From Symbiodinium natans (Eukaryota > Sar > Dinophyceae > Suessiales > Symbiodiniaceae), in contig CAJNDS010002169.1 in the NCBI GenBank assembly GCA_905221605.1, positions 219,049 through 283,048 on the forward strand: a stretch of DNA of 64,000 nt, given 5' to 3'. The notes beneath the pieces are model-generated. The model searched no databases. It had not been told where the DNA came from and worked only from the letters and a program-made list of their open reading frames with translations. Positions 1 through 9,963 of this stretch are shown here, in pieces (the stretch's first letter is position 1; each line of letters opens with the position of its first letter). The position numbers were made by a program, and so were the translations under genes.

Positions 1-391
1 GGGGGGGGGGGGGGGGGGGGTGGTCAAAGGGTCTATATCTTAGGTTTTTGGGGTAACCAAAAACCCTTGTGAAACCTTAAGCCCTGGACCCCGGCCTAAT
101 CCCAAAACCCTGGTACCTAAACCCTCAACTCTCAACCCTAAGCCAAACTTCAGAGGTCCATGAACCAGTCCCGAAACACTGAACCCGAAACACAAACTCT
201 AAACCCCAGAGGTTCATGAACCTAGTCCCTAAACCCTAAACCCTAAACCCTTGTGAAACCCTCAGCCCTAAACCCCAGAGATCCATGAACCTAGTCGCTA
301 AACCCTAAACCAAACCCTTAACCCTAAACCCTACACCCTAAACCCTAAACCCCAGAGGTTCATGAACCGCGTTGTTCCACCCCCTGTGCAG
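1..391. repeat. Poly-G start and degenerate CCCTAAA array
   Basis: The window opens with 20 G. Degenerate CCCTAAA-type repeats with point variants and interspersed short unique pieces run to about base 360, then about 30 bases of unique sequence lead to a CAG acceptor at 391. No coding sequence is seen. Confidence 0.8.
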
Positions 392-444
392 GCAAGGGTG
401 GCAAGGGCCGAGGCGGCAAAGGACGGGGCAGCCTGGACAGGTAG
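392..444 (+). CDS. Terminal exon of a Gly/Lys/Arg-rich protein (partial)
   Basis: A CAG acceptor is followed by an open frame reading GKGGKGRGGKGRGSLDR and a TAG stop. The upstream flank is CCCTAAA and the downstream flank TTTAGGG, the usual arrangement around exons in this window. RGG/KGG-rich tails are common in RNA-binding proteins, but nothing else of the gene can be identified. The bias in composition means the reading could be fortuitous. Confidence 0.45.
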
Positions 445-1678
445 TTGAAGGTCAAAGTTTAGGGTGTAGGGTTTAGGGTTAGGGTTTAGGGTTTAGGGTG
501 TAGGGTTTGGGGTTTAGGGTTTAGGGTTTAGGGCTTAGGGCTTAGGGGTTAAGGTTTAAAATTTAGGGTTCAGGGTTTAGGGTGTAGGATTTACGGTGCA
601 TGGGGTCGGCGGTTGAGTGTTGATGGGGGTAAATGAGAATGCTTTGCAGTGCTTTTAGCCTGCAGGGTTTAGGTGTCGGGTCACAAGTTGCAATGTTTGT
701 GTTGGTGACAGTTGGTTTTTCTGGAGAGCACGTGGCCTGAGACTGAGGGATTAGGACTAGGTGGAAGGGTCGGAGATCCTCAACCTTATAAGCCGTCAAA
801 CCCTCAACCAATCTAAACCCTAAAGCCTACTTCGGGTCTTAGGGTTTGAGGGGTTTACAGTTTTTGCGTCTTAGGGTTGCAGGGCTTTCTTGCTTTAGGG
901 CGTCAGGGGTTTTAGGGTTGTTGGGTTCTGGTTAGAGGGTTCTTTAATCAGGGAGGTCCAAGGGGAGGTAACCCTGCGGCTCTTTCCCGCAACCTTCGAT
1001 CCTTCCTGACCACTTTGGGGGGCGTGAGGGTTTAGGGTTTTGGGATTGTTGTTGCACCTGTTTCGTGGGTATATTGTCAAGTTGTTAAGGGTATTCGGGA
1101 CACTGTGACGGTTGGGGGGTCCGAGCGGAGTCCCGCAATTAAGTCAAATGTCCGGGTGTCCTAAGAAATTCCGTCGTGCGGCAAGCCTTTATAATCAGTT
1201 GCCGGGCATCGCTTTCCCTTTTAAACTTTTCATCGATATTAACTCCTGCCGATTAACACCATATACAGTCCGTGGACCGTGTAAACAGGGCTAACACCAG
1301 CTTCGACTGTTCCGTGGGGAGGGGGGAGCACAATAAACAGGTACAACATTAGGATTGAAGGGTTTCGGGGTTTAGGGGTTTTGATGGGCTGCTTCGGCGA
1401 ATTTTTTGAGCCGAGTGCCAAGGTGAAGTTTTATGCGACAACCCCTAAACCACCCTGCGCAACGCGTAGGAGTTCATTGCAACCAGACATCCTGAAGACC
1501 CCCTCATCCCTAAACCCTAAACCCCGAAAACCTGAAATAGGACCCAGTGGGCCCTGATTTCCTTGCTTTAGGTTCTCTTATGAGCCCCTTTCAACCAAAA
1601 ACGATACCCTTGTTATTGCTCACGCCGTTGTTAGCAGCCCTGGGTAAAAAGTTAGTTTTGGCACTTCTTGGTGACTTG

Positions 1679-1806
1679 GGGGGGTGGGGGGCGGGGGGGG
1701 GGGGGGTGGGGGGGGGGGGGGGGGGGTGGGGTGGGGGGGGGGGGGGGGGGTGGGGGGTGGTGGGGGGGGGGGTGGGGGCGGGGGTGGGGGGGGGGGGGGG
1801 GGGGTG
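1679..1806 (+). repeat. Long G-rich tract
   Basis: About 128 bases are nearly all G with isolated T, C and A. It could form G-quadruplex structure and encodes only Gly/Trp/Val low complexity. Its exact length in the assembly is unreliable. Confidence 0.85.
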
Positions 1807-1940
1807 GTTGCGTCCATGCACAAAACACTGGTATTTACAGCGTTTTCGCTTCTTTGTACAACATACTGCACAAGGATGTGGAACAAGAAAATCTGTCACA
1901 AGCGTCCATGCCTTTCGCGACCAAAACCGTGATTTCCGTG
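1805..1940 (-). repeat. Diverged copy of dispersed 117-bp repeat family
   Basis: Read on the opposite strand, this matches the tandem family at 56812-57086. Shared landmarks include TTTGTACAACAT, CTGTCACA, CATGCC and CAAAAC..TG..ATTT in the same order. The two loci are 55 kb apart and inverted, so this is a dispersed repeat. Confidence 0.6.
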
Positions 1941-2267
1941 CTTAACGTCTCTGCGCAACCCCAAAGCCCTAAACTTGAACCACTGCAAGCCTGTTGCACC
2001 CTGAACACTCCAGGCCCCTGAAAAACATTCGAAATGCTGAAAACACTGGCGGGCGTGGCACTTTTCAAGATAAGACCACATTGCAGATACCTCGTTCCAC
2101 CCTGAACAGTGATAAAACACAAAACCCCAAAACGCGCAAAAGTCGCAAAAACGCATCCCCACAGTAAGCACTGCGAAGTGCTGAAAACACTGGCAGGCGT
2201 GGTATAACCACTCCAAGTCCTGAAAAATAACTTCCGCCGACAAAACCCTTGTTCTTTTCTCGAACAA

Positions 2268-2384
2268 CCCTAAACCCTAAACCCTAAACCCTAAACCCTA
2301 AACCCTAAACCCTAAACCCTAAACCCTAAACCCTAAACCCTAAACCCTAAACCCTAAACCCTAAACCCTAAACCCTAAACCCTA
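2268..2384. repeat. CCCTAAA array, pure
   Basis: About 17 perfect CCCTAAA heptamers. They sit just upstream of a short GC-rich unique segment (2385-2465), which is followed at 2484 by TTTAGGG repeats. The segment is exon-like but no frame is convincing. Confidence 0.95.
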
Positions 2385-2483
2385 GCAGCCGAGGCTTCCA
2401 ACAAGGCGGAAACCTCAATCAGGCGCCGCAGCGATGGAAGGGGCTGTCACCCTGTTAGAATCTTCGAAGCTTTTGGGATTTGG

Positions 2484-2600
2484 GGGGTTTAGGGTTTAGG
2501 GTTTAGGGTATGGGGTTTAGGGTATGGGGGTTAGGGTTTAGGGTTTAGGGTCTAGGGTTTAGGGTTTAGGGATTTCGGGGGTTGAGGGGTTTTCGGGTTT
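2484..2600. repeat. TTTAGGG array, imperfect
   Basis: TTTAGGG heptamers with GTATGGG variants. Degenerate G-rich repeats continue to about 2790. Confidence 0.85.
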
Positions 2601-3039
2601 AGGGCCCGGGGTCGGTTTTAGGGTTCACGGTTTTAGGGTTTAGCTGGGGTCTTAGGGTTTTAGTGTGTTCTTTCGCGTTGAGGGTTTAAGGGTTTTCGGG
2701 TTCAGGGTTAAGGGTCGGTTTTAGGGCTTAGGGTCTCGGAGTTGAACTGGGTTTCGGGTTTGCGGTTTAGACAGTTCAGGGTTCACGGTCACTATGGAAG
2801 CACCCGCACCCCCTCAACCATCAATATTCCCCATCTGCTGCAAGTTCACGAGAATGCGAGGATTTCGTATTTGACTGGCTGTAGGCCCTAGACCCGCAGG
2901 GGTGTGGGGGGGAGACCCTAAACCCTAAACCCTCAACCCTAAACCCTAAACCCTAAACCCTAAACCCTAAACCCTAAACCCTGGGGGGGGGGGGGGGAGA
3001 GGAGGGTGACTCTCCAAGATGCTCTGATTCTCTGTGTAG

Positions 3040-3312
3040 GCACTGGCCCTGCTGACCAAACGTATTGCGCGGAACTGTTGCTACATCCCAAGCGTCCGGG
3101 GTTCAGGGAGAGCTTTAGAGGATTACGGCTGAGCGCTAAAAGGTCCCGCTTGATGGCTTCGGGTTTCGGGGACGTGCACGAACCCAGGCACTTGCGCACG
3201 GGGCCGGGAAGGAGTCTGTCGGTCGCAAAGCCTGCGTGGCAGAATCATGCCCGGGGTAGTGGCAAATGTGGCAAATACCAACAAGCGCTGCTCGACCACT
3301 TTGTACTGGAAA
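3040..3312 (+). CDS. Candidate exon, unknown protein
   Basis: A TGTGTAG acceptor leads into about 90 open codons containing GTGPADQTYCAEL, GFGDVHEPRHLRTG and KCGKYQQALLDHFVLE. The composition is mixed and protein-like and the frame runs into a CCCTAAA array. It lies between a CCCTAAA array with poly-G (2917-2997) and another CCCTAAA array. No family was recognised. Confidence 0.42.
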
Positions 3313-3746
3313 CCCTAAACCCTAAACCCCAAACCCCAAACCCCCAACCCCACAAACCCTAAACCCTAAACCCTAAACCCTAAACCCCACACCGCAGGGC
3401 TCACCGACAGCGCATGGTGCGGAGGCGCCTCTGCCAGCGCCCGCTGCCGAGGCTGGGGGAGGGACAGCTGGCAGACGCCCCGAGGTATAGGGTTTAGGGT
3501 TTAGGGTTTAGGGTTTAGGGTTTAGCGTTTAGGGTTTAGAGAAACACGGTTTAGGGCTCAAGGTTTAGGGTTTAGAGTTTTTTTTTTTGGCGGGGGCAGG
3601 GGGGGGGGGGGGGGGGGGTTAGGGGGGTTTTGGGCTTCGGGGGGTTGAGGGTTTATGGGGGTTTCGGGTTCTGGGGTGAAGAGGTCGGGGTTCCGAGGGA
3701 GTCCTCCACAAGAACTGAAGATTCAGTCGTTTAAGGGTTTTTTTTA

Positions 3747-3846
3747 GGGTTTAGTTCGGGTTTAGGGTTTAGGGTTTAGGGTTTAGGGTTTAGGGTTTAG
3801 GGTTTAGGGTTTAGGGTTTAGGGTTTAGGGTTTAGGGTTTAGGGTT
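3747..3846. repeat. TTTAGGG array, pure
   Basis: About 14 tandem TTTAGGG units. They directly abut the left end of the minisatellite-bearing element that starts with TTCAGCATC. Confidence 0.95.
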
Positions 3847-4905
3847 CAGCATCTCAAGTTCGAGCATTTACTAGGCCAGCAGTGTATCTAGGCAACGGAA
3901 AAAACCCACCCGCCCAAAGAATCCCATAACATCAAGAAAATAGAAAGTTACTTATTTTCTCTTCGGATGCACCAATCACGCCGTAGTACCAAGCACTTAA
4001 TACAAGCCACACTCGGCCTTGAGGCCTTTACTGGGCAAGGTCGCCGTTTTATTGGGCAAGGTCGCCGGTTTACTGGGCAAGGTCGATTTTGTGACCGAAG
4101 GTCGCCGTTTTACTGGGCAAGGTCGCCGTTTCACTGGGCAAGGTCGGTTTTGGTCAAAAAATCGACCTTGCCCAGTAAAACGGCGACCTTGCCCAGTAAA
4201 ACGGAGACCTTGCCCAGTAAAACGGCCGTTTTACTGGGCAAGGTCGCCATTTTAGTGGGCAAGGTCGCCGTTTTACTGGGCAAGGTCGATTTTGTGACCG
4301 AAGGTCGCCGTTTTACTGGGCAAGGTCGCCATTTTACTGGGCAAGGTCGCCATTTTACTGGGCAAGGTCGATTTTTTTGACCAAAATCGACCTTGCCCAG
4401 TAAAACGGCGACCTTGCCCAGTAAAACGGCGACCTGTGGTCACAAAATCGACCTTGCCCAGTAAAACGGCGACCTTGCCCAGTAAAACGGCCGTTTTACT
4501 GGGCAAGGTCGCCGTTTTACTGGGCAAGGTCGCCGTTTTACTGGGCAAGGTCGCCATTTTACTGGGCAAGGTCGATTTTTTGACCAAAATCGACCTTGCC
4601 CAGTAAAACGGCGACCTTGCCCAGTAAAACGGCGACCTTCGGTCACAAAATCGACCTTGCCCAGTAAAACGGCGACCTTGCCCAGTAAAACGGCGACCTT
4701 GCCCAGTAAAACGGCCGTTTTACTGGGCAAGGTCGCCGTTTTACTGGGCAAGGTCGCCGTTTTACTGGGCAAGGTCGCCGTTTTACTGGGCAAGGTCGAT
4801 TTTGGTCAAAAAATCGACCTTGCCCAGTAAAACGGCGACCTTGCCCAGTAAAACGGCGACCTTGCCCAGTAACTCCTTAACATTTAAATTATATATGAAA
4901 GAGAG
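3847..4905. mobile_element. Putative mobile element with minisatellite core, copy 1
   Basis: The left part (3847-3960) aligns with 15177-15287, sharing CCCACCC[G/A]CCCA, AGAATCCCA and AACAT..AGAAA in order. Its first ~50 bases also align with 40447-40497. The core is the 21-bp minisatellite at 4027-4872. The right end (ATTATATATGAAAGAGAGG) resembles the right end of the 15-kb copy. The shared ends with unrelated tandem-repeat cores are inferred to mark one element family. No coding capacity is visible. Confidence 0.5.
4027..4872. repeat. Self-inverting 21-bp minisatellite
   Basis: Units of TTTTACTGGGCAAGGTCGCCG occur in alternating orientation: + to 4155, - to 4224, + to 4368, - to 4492, + to 4576, - to 4712, + to 4806, - to 4872. 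Switch points are perfect short palindromes, either AAAACGGCCGTTTT or a GGTCGATTTT..AAAATCGACC hinge. The unit is a multiple of three, so it yields long repetitive ORFs on both strands that are artefacts. Confidence 0.95.
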
Positions 4906-4968
4906 GTTTAGGGTTTAGGGTTTAGGGTTTAGGGTTTAGGGTTTAGGGTTTAGGGTTTAGGGTTTAGG
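4906..4968. repeat. TTTAGGG array
   Basis: About nine TTTAGGG units at the right end of the minisatellite element, so the element has TTTAGGG on both sides. Confidence 0.9.
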
Positions 4969-5129
4969 ATCGAAATCACATGAAGGGACCATGTAACTAT
5001 CCCAACTGCCCTTATAAAGAGGTTTTGAGACGCGGAAGGGGCGCGCACTCGCGCACTAAGGCTTGTTCAGGATTGAGGCCTTCCCTTACACCGTGAAAGG
5101 TGAGTGTAGGTTCAAAGCTGGGAGTTTAA

Positions 5130-5300
5130 AAACTTGGTAGCCCAGAGGCACCCTTAACCCTTTGTTTGGTTCAAGGTTCCCTTAACAAGTAACCAACCCC
5201 AGTGGCACCCTTTACCCTTTTTTTGGTTCAAGGTTCCCTTAACAAGTAACCAAACCAAAAAAAGGGTACCCTCATCATAATATGGTTACTGGGCTAGTTA
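5130..5300. mobile_element. TIR element, family B, with internal duplication
   Basis: It begins CTTGGTAGCCCAGAGGCACCC and ends GGTTACTGGGCTAG. The internal segment (GGCACCCTT..GGTTCAAGGTTCCCTTAACAAGTAACCAA) is present twice in tandem. Related copies lie at 9904, 22731, 36723, 47021, 48220 and 53685. No ORF. Confidence 0.65.
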
Positions 5301-5595
5301 GAAAAGTAGTTTCGGGCTTTGAGATTCAGTGCCTGGGCGTTGGCTGTGTCAGGTTGCTGTTCCTCCTAGCAAATGCACAACCTCAAGCCCTTGCAAAGTT
5401 AGCCCAAGTGAGAGCCCAGAAGCCCTATAAACCCGAAACCCTAGAGTATTTGGGGTGTAAAGCCTTCCCAAACCAAAGTCCCAAACCCTACGTGGCCTAA
5501 ATGTCCGACCCCCTGTGTCCCAGGACCCTCGAAGCCTGATCCCCCACCTCCTTGATTGACTCAATCTCTCTGGGAGGGGGCCGAAATGTCTGAGT

Positions 5596-5951
5596 CTAAA
5601 CCCTAAACCCTAAACCCAAAAAAAAGCAACTATAAATCCTAAACCCTAGACCCTAAACCCTATAAACCCTAGACCCTAAGCCCTAAACCCCAAACCCAGC
5701 AAAACCCAGGACCTAGGGACCAGGGCGGAGGCCTCCTGTAGCTAGAGTTCGCTGCCCTCCTCATTTCCTTTCCCGCGGTTTTGGGGGCTGGTTTTTCCCT
5801 GAGGGTTTTATGATTGAGTTCCGGGGCTTGTTGATTGTTGTTTGCGCGGAACCCTAAACCCTAAACCCTAAACCCTAACCCTAAACCCTAAACCCTAAAC
5901 CCTAAACCCTAAACCCTAAACCCTAAACCCTAAACCCTAAACCCTAAACCC
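5596..5951. repeat. CCCTAAA arrays
   Basis: Degenerate CCCTAAA repeats at 5596-5700 and purer ones at 5851-5951, separated by about 150 bases of unique sequence. They lead into the candidate exon at 5965. Confidence 0.85.
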
Positions 5952-5964
5952 TAACTTCTTCAAG

Positions 5965-6015
5965 GAGGCAAGGCCGGCTCCGCCACCGCAGGCGCTTCGT
6001 GATGGATCCTACTAT
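5965..6015 (+). CDS. Candidate exon, Pro-rich
   Basis: After a TTCAAG acceptor the frame reads EARPAPPPQALRDGSYY and then meets TTAGGG. It is flanked by CCCTAAA upstream and TTTAGGG downstream. It may be an early exon of the La-motif gene that follows on the same strand, but phase could not be checked. Confidence 0.35.
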
Positions 6016-6359
6016 TAGGGTATGGGGTTTAGGGTTTAGGGTTTAGGGTTTAGGGTTTAGGGTTTAGGGTTTAGGGTTTAGGGTTTAGGGTTTAGGGTTT
6101 ACGGTTCCGGGTTCAGGGTTCAGGGTTTAGGGTTTAGGGTTTAGGGTTCAGGGGCATTCTGGAAAGCCATGTTGGTAGAATCCTTATGTTTATGTGTGCT
6201 CTGGGCCATAGGGTGGCTTAGGGGTTTAGGTTTTAGGTATTAGGGTTTAGGGTGAGGGTTTAGGGTTAAGGATTTAGGGTTTAGGGTTTAGCGTTTATGG
6301 TTTGAGGTTAGGTAGTTGAGGGTTTGAAATCACCCCTTAGCGTCCAATCCCGAAGCTCC

Positions 6360-6518
6360 CCCCCCCCTCTTATAACCCAAACCCTAAACCGTAAACCCTG
6401 AATCCGAAACCCTAAACCCCCAAAACCCTACACCCCCCGAAAACCGCCCTTAACCCTCAGCCCTCAGCCCTCAACCCTCAACCCTCAACCCTACACCCTA
6501 CACCCTAAACCCTCAAGC

Positions 6519-6550
<32 letters not shown>

Positions 6551-6850
6551 ACCCTAAACCCTAAACCCTAAACCCTAATTCCTAAACCCTAAACCCTAAA
6601 CCCTAAACCCTAAACCCTAAACCCTAAACCCTAAACCCTAAACCCTAAACCCTAAACCCTAAACCCTAAACCCTAAACCCTAAACCCTAAACCCTAACCC
6701 GAAACCCTAAACCCTAAACCCTAAACCCTAAACCCTAAACCCTAAACCCTAAACCCTAAACCCTAAACCCTAAACCCTAAACCCTAAACCCTAAACCCTA
6801 AACCCTAAACCCTAAACCCTAAACCCTAAACCCCAACCCCACCCTAAACC
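6360..6850. repeat. Long CCCTAAA array
   Basis: About 490 bases, degenerate (CCCTCAA, CCCTACA) to 6555 and then nearly perfect CCCTAAA, about 40 units. This is among the longest arrays in the window. Confidence 0.95.
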
Positions 6851-6886
6851 CGCAACCCTGAGCCGTTCAAAGTCTGTCTTTCACAG

Positions 6887-6953
6887 GCGCCAGCCGGTGG
6901 GAACAGCTTCCCAGGCACCCTCCGCTTGAGAACACCCAAGGGCGGCTGCAAAG
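6887..6953 (+). CDS. Candidate exon (possible La-motif gene N-terminal part)
   Basis: CTTTCACAG acceptor. One frame reads APAGGNSFPGTLRLRTPKGGCK to the next TTTAGGG array. The CCCTAAA-exon-TTTAGGG context supports an exon, and assignment to the La-motif gene rests on order and strand only. Confidence 0.4.
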
Positions 6954-6954
6954 T

Positions 6955-7225
6955 TTTAGGGCTTAGGGTTTAAGGTTTAGGGTTTAGCAAGTTTAGGGTT
7001 TAGGGTTTAAGGTTTAGGGTTTAGGAAGTTTAGGAAATTTAGCAAGCTTAGGAAGTTTAGGAAGTTTAGGAAGTTTAGGAAGTTTAGGGCTTAGGGGTTC
7101 AGGGTTTATGGTTTAGGGTTCAGGGGTTCAGGGGTTCAGGGTTTAGGATTTTTAGGAAGTTTAGGGCTTCGGGGTTAGGGTTTGGGGTATAGGGTCAGGG
7201 TTTAAGACTTAGGGTTCAGGGCTTC
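6955..7225. repeat. TTTAGGG repeats with GAAGTTTAG sub-array
   Basis: Degenerate TTTAGGG. At about 7020-7090 the unit changes to the 9-mer TTTAGGAAG in tandem, a local variant that has amplified. Confidence 0.8.
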
Positions 7226-8447
7226 GGGCATGTTCGGCCTATCTCAGGTGAGATGTTTCTCCCAGTAAATCACCCTTGCGCAACCCTTGCTTGCCTTCTG
7301 ATACTCCTCTTATGGGAGGACAACCCCAAGATACCCCCACAAGCCCCCACCCCACCCCCCCCCAAACAAATAGGCACCCTCAGACCAATGCCCTCCTGCC
7401 CCGAAACCCTAACACCCTAAGGACTCTAATCCCAACCCCCCCCCAACCCCAAGGATTCCGTTATAATTAGGACCCCAGAAAGGTACCCCGACTTTCGGAA
7501 AACCCTGATATGGAGAGGCTTATCGAGCGCTTGAACGGCACAAACACAGGGGTAAGAGGTTTAGGGTTGAGGGTTTAGGGTTTTCCTGGTTTGGGTTCGA
7601 ACTCGGCTGTACGAAACAAGACAGGTCGTAGTTTGATGGAAAGCATCTAGTTCTTTACGTCCTTATCCCGAGTGCGCGCGGGCATGTGAACCTGTCTTCC
7701 CATGCACTCTACCTCTGTGTTCGGGTTCCCAACGTAACCCAAAACCTTCAACCCACTCGAAGGATCTTCAAAGCAGAAGCCCCCCATTATTACTCAAGTC
7801 ATCCTACATAAACCCTCCCCCCCATGGATTTTAAAGCATACCGAAAACCTAAGCCCAGAATATTCCTGTCTCTTCTTGAGTGCCTGGTACTAGATGAGGC
7901 CCTAAACACTCAACCCTCGACCCGATTTCCCCTAACATCATAAGCTTCCAGAAGCCGAGGAACCTAAACCCCAAAAACCTAAAGCCCTACAACTCTGAAG
8001 CTAACACTTTCAAGCCCTAAAACCCTCCAACCCTCAAACCCTGAAACCCTAAAACCCCAAACGCCCCCAGAAAACCTCGGGTCCGGGAATTCGAGGGTTC
8101 AGTGTAGGGTTCCAAGTATGGGCCCTCAATTTGGGTCCCTTGTTACATGGGCATTTCTCACAAGAGGGGTACCCCCTTTGAATACCCAAATAAAATTGAA
8201 GCCCTTAAAGGACCCCCCCAAAAAAAAGATAATAAACATAATCATAACAATTAGTAATAATAATAATAAGAACAATAATAATAACAATAATAATAATACG
8301 TACCCCCTATTTTCGGAAACCTCCATATAGCCCTGATATACACATAATGAGGCCCATACTTCGGATCCCTTTACACAAGGGTAAGGGGCCACCGTATACA
8401 ACCCAAGCGCCCATACTTCACAACCCTTTTCACAGGAGGTAAGGGCA
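7226..8447. other. Intron-like stretch without recognised gene
   Basis: Mostly unique sequence with scattered CCCTAAA-like words. 8235-8300 is an (AAT)n-type microsatellite. 8310-8447 resembles family F elements (GGCCCATACTTCGGATCCC). Short ORFs at 7276 and 8118 are low-complexity and not supported. Confidence 0.55.
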
Positions 8448-8531
8448 ACCCTAAACCCTAAACCCTAAACCCTAAACCCTAAACCCTAATGGTTCCAAGC
8501 TTAGATTCAGGGGTCCAAGCGTTGCATGCAG

Positions 8532-8567
8532 GCATGCCAGGAGGCTTCATGCAGCAGCCAATGGCAG
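8532..8567 (+). CDS. La-motif gene exon, Met/Gln-rich
   Basis: CATGCAG acceptor, then MPGGFMQQPMA. The last codon is split and joins in frame with the exon at 9647. CCCTAAA lies upstream (8448-8490) and TTTAGGG downstream. Confidence 0.55.
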
Positions 8568-9927
8568 GTGGCCGTAAGGGGCTCTTAGGGTTTGGGGTTT
8601 AGGGTTTAGGGTTTAGGGCTTAGGGTTTTGGGTTTTGGGTTTGGGGTTTGGGGTTTAGGGTTTGGGGTTTGGGGTTTAACGATTTAGGGGTTTGGGGTTT
8701 AGGGCTTAGGGCCGCAAGGGCCTAAGCCATCACCCCTAAGCCCTAAAGCCTTGAACCCTAACCTCTAGACCTTGCTCTCAAAGTGTTTAGGGCTTAGGGT
8801 TTAGGGTTTAGGGTTTAGGGTTTAGGGTTTAGTTTTGGGGGGCCTGAGGGTTTTTGGAGCTTGAGGATGCCAAGGTTTTGGGTTTTGGGGTTTGGGGTTC
8901 AGGGTTTAGGGTTTAGGGTTTAGGGTGTAGGGTTTAGGGTTTAGGGTTTAGGGTTTAGGGTTTAGGGTGTAGGGTTTAGGGTTTAGGGTTTAGGGTTTAA
9001 CGTTTAGGGTTTACCGCTTAGGATTTAGGGGTTTCGAGCTTCCGGCTTTGGTTGTTTTAGGGGTTTATGCAAGATGTCATCGGGCGTCCCATGCGAGAGT
9101 TTTAGTTTCAGAGTTTCATGCTTTTAGAGTTGCAGGGTTTTAGAGTTTCAGGGTTTTAGGGTTCAGGACTTTAGAGCTCGGTGCCAGTATGTGTTAAGAC
9201 GAGGCGGCACCGTTCATACGCGCAAGTTAAACTCCCCAAACCCCCCAGACTCCCTAAACTCTCTCAACTCCAAAACTCCCTACTCTCCCTACTCTCCCTA
9301 AACTCCTAAATTAAACCCTAAACCCCAAACCCCAAACCCTAAACCCAAGGAAAGCACGAGATTCCCAAAATATAGGCGGGGGAGAGCGCAGCCAGCGGCT
9401 TCTTGCCACCCCCCTAGAATGTCCCCTCAAAGGGTAGGGGGATATAGTACCCTAAACCCTAAACCCTAAACCCTAAGCCCTAAACCCTAAACCCTAAACC
9501 CTAATTAAGCCCTAAACCCTAAACCCTAAACCCTAAACCCTAAACCCTAAACCCTAAACCCTAAACCCTAAACCCTAAACCCTAAACCCTAAACCCTAAA
9601 CCCTAAACCCTAAACCCTAAACCCTAAACCAGCCAACTCTTGCCAGGCTGCATGGCCTGTCCGATGCCCTTCTTTGACATGTCGCAGGTGTCGATGTACC
9701 CAAGCTACATGGGAGGCGCCGGGGCTTAGGGATCAGGGGTTTAGGGTTTAGAGGGTAGAGGGTTTAGGGTTTAGGGTTTAGGCTTTAGGGTTTAGGGTTT
9801 AGGGTTTAGCTTCAGGTGGGTTTTTTTTGGAACTCAGCTTGAAATCCGTGACCACACCCTTTCTTCGCCCTCCTGTTGTTGTTGGTCAGCTTTCTGCTTT
9901 TCTAGGATGCCCAGTAGTACCCTTATT

Positions 9928-9963
<36 letters not shown>

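Larger units (their letters stand above)
445..2267. other. Non-coding stretch: degenerate TTTAGGG, G-rich tract, dispersed repeat
   Basis: TTTAGGG repeats fill 463-600, with scattered copies to 1050. A G-rich tract with scattered T occupies 1679-1806. 1805-1940 is a diverged inverted copy of the repeat tandemly present at 56812-57086. Two copies of a ~30-base sequence containing TGCTGAAAACACTGG lie at 2034 and 2180. The long ORFs here come from simple G-rich sequence and are not genes. Confidence 0.7.

Noticed and set aside
1-600. Chromosome end (true telomere)
   Set aside because: Repeats here are degenerate and mixed in orientation, the same units occur throughout the window, and an exon with a stop lies at 392-444. 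Nothing marks a terminus.
1547-1945. Glycine-rich protein ORFs on + and proline-rich ORFs on -
   Set aside because: They are readings of the G-rich tract in all frames on both strands.
2268-2384. CRISPR-like regularly spaced repeats
   Set aside because: CCCTAAA arrays have no spacers, and spaced repeats elsewhere are minisatellites or TIR elements.
3967-4793. Repetitive protein ORFs in both strands
   Set aside because: The 21-bp minisatellite is divisible by three and lacks stops, and the same peptides appear on both strands because the blocks are inverted.
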